Positions 59,410 to 64,000 of a stretch of 64,000 bases of DNA are shown one piece after another. The stretch is from Pseudomonas karstica (GTDB lineage Bacteria; Pseudomonadota; Gammaproteobacteria; Pseudomonadales; Pseudomonadaceae): NCBI RefSeq assembly GCF_009707515.1, contig NZ_WLYI01000029.1:1-64000 (forward strand), given 5' to 3'. Under the pieces are notes generated by a model that searched no databases, was not told the origin of the DNA, and saw only the letters and a program-made list of their open reading frames with translations. A program made the position numbers and the translations under genes. The stretch's first letter is position 1, and each line of letters begins with the position of its first letter.

Positions 59410-60596
59410 TTGCCTGCTCCCAACAATCGTTCAAACCAGCGGGTTGAAGGGGGTTCCAGGCCTTCGGGGCGTTTTTGCAGACGCTCTCCCAGCGCTTTCA
59501 GGCCTTGGGTCAAGCGCTCCCGTGGCGCCAGGTTGAACAAGGTTTGCCCCTGGTTTTTTGCATTGAGCCGTACTTCGGGGCTCAAGGGCAGCACCGCAAT
59601 GATTTCCAGGCCGTAGGTTTTTTCCAGGGCCTCGCTGTTCGGGGCGGTGCCCTTGAGGTAGCGATCAATCAGCAAGCGTGCGTGGTCCAGTTTCATGCCT
59701 TTTTCTCGCCACTGATTCAGCACGGCGAGGTTGCGTCGGCAATCCAGCACGCTTTGGTCGGTGCACCACAGCAGCGTGTCGCAATGGCTGATAAACGTAC
59801 GCAGGGCCTCGCTGTCGGGTTGCCCGGTGAGGTTCACCACGGTGTGCTGAAAATGTTGGCGCAAGGCACTGAGCAGCATGTACAACTCGGCGGCGCTGGT
59901 TTGCTCCAGGGGCTCATCATTGTTGGCGTAGGCCAGGATGCGCAAACCGTCTTCGGCCGTGGTAAAGGCGCTGTTGATCAGGGTTGCGTCCAGGCGTCGC
60001 AGATGACGCAAGGCATCGCCAAAGTTGAATGAGCTTTCCAGGCCCAGCAACGCCAGGCTGTCGCCACAGGGCAGGCCCAGGTCCAACAACAACGTCTGTT
60101 GCCCGCTTTTTTGCACCACCAGCGCCAGGTGGCTGGCAAGCAGCGCGCCATCGGTGTTGGCCTGGGTGCCATAAAGCACGGTAAGGCCGCCCAGTTGTGT
60201 GTTGGGTGTTACGGCGGGCAGTCGTTTGCTCAGGCGTCGCACCAGCCCGGCCACTTCGCTTGCGCGCGAGCCGTAGGCGACAAAGTCCCGGGCGCCGGCG
60301 CGCATGGCGTTGAGTACCAATTGGTTGTCCATGCCGTCGCCGAGGGCGACGATGGCCAGCATTGGCTTGGCCTCCAGCACGCCTTCGATCAGCGCGCTCT
60401 GGGCTGTTGCGTGTTCGCGGTCGAGCCCGACAAACACCAGGTTGGCGAAGGTCACGTCCACCAGCGCGAGCAATTCATCCAGGCTGCCACTGGCATTGAC
60501 TACTTGGCCAAGAGGCGCCAGTGCACCTTGGAGCCATTCCAGGTCGGTGTTGTTACGGGTGATCGCCAGAAAAGTCTGGCTCAGGCTATCGCTCAT
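59406..60596 (-). CDS. tadZ: TadZ (CpaE-like) polar localisation factor
   Basis: 396 aa. An atypical receiver domain at residues ~10-130 (LASQ-like; FVGLDREHATAQ instead of a phospho-acceptor motif) and a MinD/ParA-like ATPase domain ~145-390. The Walker A position reads YGTQANTDGALLASHLA, lacking the usual KGGxGKT/S, so nucleotide binding is probably weak or lost. TadZ places the Tad machinery at the cell pole. Overlaps rcpA and tadA by four bases each. Confidence 0.9.
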   Translation of the reverse strand: MSDSLSQTFLAITRNNTDLEWLQGALAPLGQVVNASGSLDELLALVDVTFANLVFVGLDREHATAQSALIEGVLEAKPMLAIVALGDGMDNQLVLNAMRAGARDFVAYGSRASEVAGLVRRLSKRLPAVTPNTQLGGLTVLYGTQANTDGALLASHLALVVQKSGQQTLLLDLGLPCGDSLALLGLESSFNFGDALRHLRRLDATLINSAFTTAEDGLRILAYANNDEPLEQTSAAELYMLLSALRQHFQHTVVNLTGQPDSEALRTFISHCDTLLWCTDQSVLDCRRNLAVLNQWREKGMKLDHARLLIDRYLKGTAPNSEALEKTYGLEIIAVLPLSPEVRLNAKNQGQTLFNLAPRERLTQGLKALGERLQKRPEGLEPPSTRWFERLLGAGK

Positions 60597-61816
60597 TCGG
60601 ACAGTCCACTGCGCCGGTCGAAGTTGCCATTTTCCAGGAAGTACAGGCGGTACCAGTTCGGGTCGTAGTTGCGCAGCCGCTCGCCGGGCAAGGAGGGCAG
60701 CGCAGCGTTGGCGGCCAAGGGCTGGACCAGGTGTGGAGTGACGATCATCAGCAGCTCTTTTTCTTCGCGCTTGATCTCTGAGTCGCGGAAAAACGCACCG
60801 AGGATCGGGATATCGCCCAGGCCGGGAAACTTGCTGATGTTAGAGCGGTTGCTGGTGCTGATCAGCCCGCTGATGACGAAGCTTTCGCCATCGGCCAGGG
60901 AGATGCTGGTATCGGTGCGGCGCACCGTCAGGGCGGGTACGGCGATGCCTTGAATGTTCACGGCGTTGATGTAATCCAGCTCGCTGACTTCCGGCGCCAC
61001 CTTGAGGGAAATTCGGTTGTGGTCAATCACCGTGGGGGTCAGGGTCAGGCGAATGCCAAACTCCTTGTATTCGATGGCAATGCTGTTGCTGCCACTGCTG
61101 GGCACCGGGATCGGCACTTCGCCACCGGCGAGGAATGTCGCGCTTTGGCCGCTCAGTGCCACCAGGCTGGGACGCGCCAGGGTGTAGGCAAAGCCGCTGC
61201 CTTCCAGGGCGTTGATCATGGCCGAGAAGCGACCTCCGCCAAAGCCGATATTGAAGGTTTGGTCATTGACAGGCAGGCCCCTGAAACTGGTACCAGTGGC
61301 CGTTACGCCGTTGCCGGGGCTGCCGAACAGAAAGTTGCCGCCGCGCCCGAAGATGGAGGTGCTGGCCTCCTTGAGCTTGGTCCGGCTGACCTCGACAAAA
61401 CGGATATCGGTCTGCACCTGGCTGGGCAGTGCAGGGTCGGTGGAGGGCGACAGCGTCTGGCTGGTAAGCGCAGAGGTGGCCTTGCCCTTGACGAACACCA
61501 TGCTCTGGCGGGGCGCCGTGGAGCAGCCGGTCCAGACCATCAGGCTGGTGGTGCCGGACGCAACCCCGGTCAGCAGGAAGCCACGGTCGCCATTGAGGTG
61601 CACGTCTGCCACTTTCGGATCGCCGATGGCCAGGCGAGTGATCGCCACCGGAGATTGCAGTGCTTGTTGCAAGCCTTCGCCCACCTCCACCACGGCAGGC
61701 AATTGCTCCAGGTTGCTGCAATTTCCCGGTGCTGCCAGAGTCAGGCTCACGGGCAGGCTCGACAGCATCAGGGCCCAGGTCATTTGCGTGAACACTGGTG
61801 CGTAACGATGGCTCAT
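60593..61816 (-). CDS. rcpA: Tad secretin RcpA
   Basis: 407-aa outer-membrane secretin ring. Signal peptide residues ~10-28, an N-terminal BON/POTRA-like domain (LPAVVEVGEGLQQALQSPVAITRLAIGDPKVADVHL), N1-type domain, and the secretin C-terminus (VALSGQSATFLAGGEVPIPVPSSGSNSIAIEYKEFGIRLTLTPTV and ISGLISTSNRSNISKFPGLGDIPILGAFF). 19 bp downstream of rcpC; the ATG-TGA overlap couples it to tadZ. Confidence 0.94.
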   Translation of the reverse strand: MSHRYAPVFTQMTWALMLSSLPVSLTLAAPGNCSNLEQLPAVVEVGEGLQQALQSPVAITRLAIGDPKVADVHLNGDRGFLLTGVASGTTSLMVWTGCSTAPRQSMVFVKGKATSALTSQTLSPSTDPALPSQVQTDIRFVEVSRTKLKEASTSIFGRGGNFLFGSPGNGVTATGTSFRGLPVNDQTFNIGFGGGRFSAMINALEGSGFAYTLARPSLVALSGQSATFLAGGEVPIPVPSSGSNSIAIEYKEFGIRLTLTPTVIDHNRISLKVAPEVSELDYINAVNIQGIAVPALTVRRTDTSISLADGESFVISGLISTSNRSNISKFPGLGDIPILGAFFRDSEIKREEKELLMIVTPHLVQPLAANAALPSLPGERLRNYDPNWYRLYFLENGNFDRRSGLSE

Positions 61817-61835
61817 TCAAGGCATCCTTGATCAA

Positions 61836-62768
61836 TCAGGGCGTTTGTTGGGTTACTTGACTGCCGCGTATCACTTCGACGCCCGCACGGCGCGGGCTAC
61901 CTTGGCCGCGCTTTTTCGACGGGCCCACCAGGGCCAGTTGAGTGAACTGATAAAGGTCGCGGTTGGTGCTTTGCAGTTTGCTGGGTGAATCACTTTTTCC
62001 AGCCCAGTAGTGGCTGAGCAATTGTTCGTCGGCACTGCGCACAGCCAGGCGCAAGGTACCGGCCTGGGCGGCGAGCATCAGCCGGCTCAGCAGTTGCTCC
62101 GGCACCGCCAGCACCACGGTGCGCGCCGCTGCCCGGCGTTGTGCCTGTTGGGCTTTTTCTTCGGGGGTGACCGGGGGAGGGGACGCAGGCTTGCCATCGT
62201 TGGCCAGCCCCAGTTGATCACCTACGCTGAGCAGGCGCAGGGCAGGAATGACGATTTGCGCCGATTGTTCGGTGTTGCCGGGTTCCTGGCGCAGCGCCAG
62301 CAGTACATCCACATAATCCCCTGGGCTGAGTTGCCCGCCTGCGCCAATCACCTCATCGACGGAGACTGCCAGGGCGCGCTCATCGGCGCGGATCATGCGT
62401 GCCAGGGGGCCGCCAGGGGAGAAAGTTTCCTCGGTCAGCCAGGTCCCGGCGCCGAGGGCTCTCAATGGGGTGCGCCCAACGGCTTGATCGATACGGGTCA
62501 AGCTGCCGGCGGGGGCCGTGCGCAATCTTTCCAGCGTCAGGTCTGCGTCGGTCAGGGCGACAAAAGGCGGCACGTCATGGGCCAGTACCACTACCGATTG
62601 GCGAGTCTGGTCTTCGACGGCATCGATGGTTTTTTCCACGGTGGCTGTTGGTGTTGACGGCACGGCGGCGGGGGCTGGTGTACGACTCAAGACCAGGCCC
62701 CAATAGCCGGCAAACAGTGCCCCGACTAATAGCAACCCGGCCAGTATCATGCTGAAACGGCTGTTCAT
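61836..62768 (-). CDS. rcpC: Flp pilus assembly protein RcpC (CpaB)
   Basis: 310 aa. One N-terminal TM helix (MILAGLLLVGALFAGYWGLVLS), a Pro/Thr linker, then SAF domain (~60-125: VVVLAHDVPPFVALTDADLTLERL) and a RcpC/CpaB domain (DERALAVSVDEVIGAGGQLSPGDYVDVLLALR). RcpC acts in the periplasm beside the secretin. It is first of the tad operon; the 320-bp upstream gap separates it from divergent flp. GGAG lies 7 bases before the ATG. Confidence 0.92.
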   Translation of the reverse strand: MNSRFSMILAGLLLVGALFAGYWGLVLSRTPAPAAVPSTPTATVEKTIDAVEDQTRQSVVVLAHDVPPFVALTDADLTLERLRTAPAGSLTRIDQAVGRTPLRALGAGTWLTEETFSPGGPLARMIRADERALAVSVDEVIGAGGQLSPGDYVDVLLALRQEPGNTEQSAQIVIPALRLLSVGDQLGLANDGKPASPPPVTPEEKAQQAQRRAAARTVVLAVPEQLLSRLMLAAQAGTLRLAVRSADEQLLSHYWAGKSDSPSKLQSTNRDLYQFTQLALVGPSKKRGQGSPRRAGVEVIRGSQVTQQTP

Positions 62769-62891
62769 GACGGCTCTCCCTTTCCTGTTGCACTACACGC
62801 TCGCCTATCCCAGCGAACAACTTCGCAACCAGGCAGCTATGAACATCTTACGTTTTCGCTATTGAAGGTAGCGCAGTTAGGACAAAATGCC

Positions 62892-62983
62892 ATTAGTCCT
62901 TGGAAGTTTTTTTGGATTTATAAACAGACGAAGAAACATGGACTTATGGGGTCAACCTTCCGACTAATACTTTGTTATTAGTC
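62892..62983. promoter_or_regulatory. Repeated ATTAGTC half-sites, candidate PprB operators
   Basis: GACTAATA (62962-62969) and TATTAGTC (62976-62983) are exact inverses around six bases. A third ATTAGTC lies at 62892-62898, 85 bp (about eight helical turns) from the copy at 62977. LuxR-type regulators bind as dimers to such inverted sites, and PprB is the known activator of this locus; the link is inference. Confidence 0.5.
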
Positions 62984-63012
62984 GCTTCTTACAGTTGTGA
63001 TCCGGGGGTTTG

Positions 63013-63041
63013 TTGACAATGCTCTAGTGGCGTACCGCAAT
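63013..63041 (+). promoter_or_regulatory. Possible flp promoter
   Basis: TTGACA at 63013-63018 with a weak -10-like CGCAAT 17 bases on (63036-63041), ~50 bp before the flp start and 30 bp after the ATTAGTC inverted repeat. The poor -10 would suit an activator-dependent promoter. Confidence 0.4.
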
Positions 63042-63088
63042 CATCGTGTAAAAACTGTAATCAGCGCTCTGGCGCAAGGAGAAATGTT

Positions 63089-63289
63089 ATGTTCCGTATC
63101 TTTCTGATGAAGCTCTTTGTTCAGCTTCAGTTGTTTGTTCATCGCAAAGACGGCGCCACGGCGATTGAATACGCGATTCTCGTGGCCGTGATCGCGCTGG
63201 TTGTGATGGTTGCGGCACAGACACTAGGGACGGATATTGCAGCCCTTCTTGATCGAGTCGGTGATGCCATCGCCGCCCCCGCCGCTTGA
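63089..63289 (+). CDS. flp: Flp type IVb major pilin
   Basis: 66-aa prepilin. Leader of ~23 residues (MFRIFLMKLFVQLQLFVHRK-DG), FppA cleavage expected between G23 and A24, then the Flp signature ATAIEYAILVAVIALVVMVAAQTLG with the conserved E/Y pair and the hydrophobic assembly helix. Secreted and polymerised into the Flp pilus by the Tad machinery. AGGAG lies 7-8 bases before the ATG. Divergent from the rcpC operon. Confidence 0.95.
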   Translation: MFRIFLMKLFVQLQLFVHRKDGATAIEYAILVAVIALVVMVAAQTLGTDIAALLDRVGDAIAAPAA

Positions 63290-63297
63290 CCTGTTTT

Positions 63298-63363
63298 GGC
63301 AGCCATTCATGAGCAATACAGCCAGTAATGGATCCCGGTAAGGTATTGCTCATGAACGCTGCC
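63298..63363 (+). promoter_or_regulatory. Near-perfect inverted repeat enclosing start of the receiver gene
   Basis: Left arm 63298-63319 and right arm 63343-63363 are inverse except for one small mismatch/bulge; the inner 14 bp (TTCATGAGCAATAC) are perfect. The 23-base loop holds the ribosome site GGTAAGG, partly entering the right arm, and the right arm contains the ATG of the receiver gene. The fold lies 8 bp past the flp stop, so it could both cap the flp transcript and mask the downstream start. Confidence 0.75.
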
Positions 63364-63765
63364 ACACCTGTACGCCAACAAATCCTGTTGGTGGACGATG
63401 AAGAAGATGCCCTCGTTGAACTGGCCGAATCGCTGGAGCACGAGGGTTTTGTGTGTTTCACGGCCACCTCGGTCACGGTCGCCTTGCAAGAGCTGACCTT
63501 GCATCCCGATATCGCCCTGGTCATCACTGACCTGCGCATGCCCGAGGAAAGCGGCATTTCCTTGATCAAGTGCCTGCGCGAACACACGGCCCGCCAACAC
63601 CTGCCAGTGATTGTCATGTCTGGCCATGCCGAGATGGATGATGTCAGCGACATGCTGCGCCTGCAGGTGCTGGACCTGTTTCGCAAACCGATCTACCTGC
63701 TGCGCTTGCTCGACACCTTGAACAACCTGTTCCCGTTGCCGAAGGTGCGGCTGGTCAATCTGTAG
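63352..63765 (+). CDS. Stand-alone response-regulator receiver protein
   Basis: 137 aa, receiver domain only. D15/D16 acidic pocket (LLVDDEED), phospho-acceptor D60 (VITDLRMPEESG), S of VMSGHAE and K of LFRKPIYL are all present, so phosphorylation should work. No output domain follows; the C-terminus is LLDTLNNLFPLP. I do not know an equivalent in the P. aeruginosa locus. It is 62 bp after flp in the same direction, suggesting a role in Flp pilus control or a phosphate sink for PprA. ATG 63352 (GGTAAGG upstream) is preferred over the ATG at 63328. Confidence 0.82.
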   Translation: MNAATPVRQQILLVDDEEDALVELAESLEHEGFVCFTATSVTVALQELTLHPDIALVITDLRMPEESGISLIKCLREHTARQHLPVIVMSGHAEMDDVSDMLRLQVLDLFRKPIYLLRLLDTLNNLFPLPKVRLVNL

Positions 63766-63801
63766 AGACATGCCGCGCCCGCCGGTTGAAGCTGTTCGGC
63801 C

Positions 63802-64000
63802 TCAGGCAAGCGGCCGCCACCTGCCGCTCATATGCTCGATATCGCTGGCGCCCATCAATTGCAACTCTCCATTGGCCCCCGGTGCGCTGCTCAATAACGT
63901 GACTTCAGCGGGCAGGCGAACGGGCTTTTTGAACGCCACGTTTATCTCGATATTGGCGGTGGGCAAGTGTTGCTCCAGTGCCGCCAAAGTGCGTGCCTTG
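63802..64000 (-). CDS. Probable MaoC-like acyl dehydratase, C-terminal part (runs off the window)
   Basis: The visible 65 codons read KARTLAALEQHL, INVAFKKPVRLPAEVTLLSS and end RWRPLA. The pattern of a helix ARTLAAL followed by a strand pair with FKKPVRLPAEV is that of the C-terminal hotdog half of MaoC-like (R)-hydratases. The N-terminus and catalytic D/H pair lie beyond the window edge, so the call is tentative. Confidence 0.5.
   Translation of the reverse strand, partial: KARTLAALEQHLPTANIEINVAFKKPVRLPAEVTLLSSAPGANGELQLMGASDIEHMSGRWRPLA

Larger units (their letters stand above)
62769..63088. other. Divergent control region between rcpC and flp
   Basis: A 320-bp AT-rich gap by comparison with its neighbours; no gene fits in it. 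It holds three ATTAGTC-type half-sites, a TTGACA hexamer and the flp ribosome site. Both tad transcripts should start here. Confidence 0.7.

Overview
The window is a chromosomal segment of a Pseudomonas, most likely of the P. fluorescens group. Three things point there. The run retS-purD-purH-fis-dusB-(DUF3426)-prmA-accC-accB-aroQ-ctpL-(DUF2333)-Nudix-sui1-speA matches the P. aeruginosa PA4856-PA4839 order as I remember it. A pyoverdine gene pair (pvdH plus an MbtH-like gene) is present. Five REPIN-type repeats with the typical P. fluorescens core (GTAGGAGCGAGC...) lie between genes. Most of the window is GC-rich core genome; the first ~3.9 kb looks less GC-rich by eye and holds two decayed genes.

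Layout. 0-4 kb: a LysR regulator divergent from a SnoaL-like gene, an MDR oxidoreductase, remnants of an M24 peptidase and of an Old Yellow Enzyme-type gene, then a palindromic repeat with a REPIN in its middle. 4-9.7 kb: periplasmic disulfide module dsbD-dsbE-like-dsbG, divergent from its two-component system (dsbR-dsbS type). 9.8-16.8 kb: a peptidoglycan amidase (AmpDh3 type), pvdH behind a good PvdS iron-starvation box, an mbtH-like gene, and a three-gene ABC ATPase/FtsX-type permease/AttH-like lipoprotein set. 16.8-17.5 kb: a 682-bp palindromic repeat.

17.5-36.7 kb: core block with RetS (switch of the Gac/Rsm pathway), purine synthesis (purD, purH), Fis with DusB, PrmA, acetyl-CoA carboxylase subunits AccB/AccC, AroQ, a CtpL-type chemoreceptor, a DUF2333 protein, a Nudix hydrolase, a Sui1-type factor and SpeA. 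36.7-48.5 kb: a MATE exporter, a bacterial alpha-2-macroglobulin lipoprotein with PBP1c (periplasmic defence and repair pair), a MazG-like pyrophosphohydrolase, a CmoM-type methyltransferase and two DUF4136 lipoproteins.

48.6-63.8 kb: a complete Tad/Flp pilus locus under PprA/PprB. It has tadG, pprA, a TadE-like pseudopilin, the prepilin peptidase fppA, pprB, and a tight operon rcpC-rcpA-tadZ-tadA-tadB-tadC-tadD-DUF3613. The flp pilin diverges from rcpC, and a stand-alone receiver gene follows flp. The window ends inside a probable MaoC-like gene.

The least explained items are the flp downstream region, where the receiver gene's start codon sits inside a ~20-bp inverted repeat; repeated ATTAGTC sites in the rcpC/flp divergent promoter region; and the large modular palindromes. 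I saw no tRNA, rRNA, CRISPR array, insertion sequence or prophage. Locus numbers of P. aeruginosa and comparisons with it are from memory; no database search was run.
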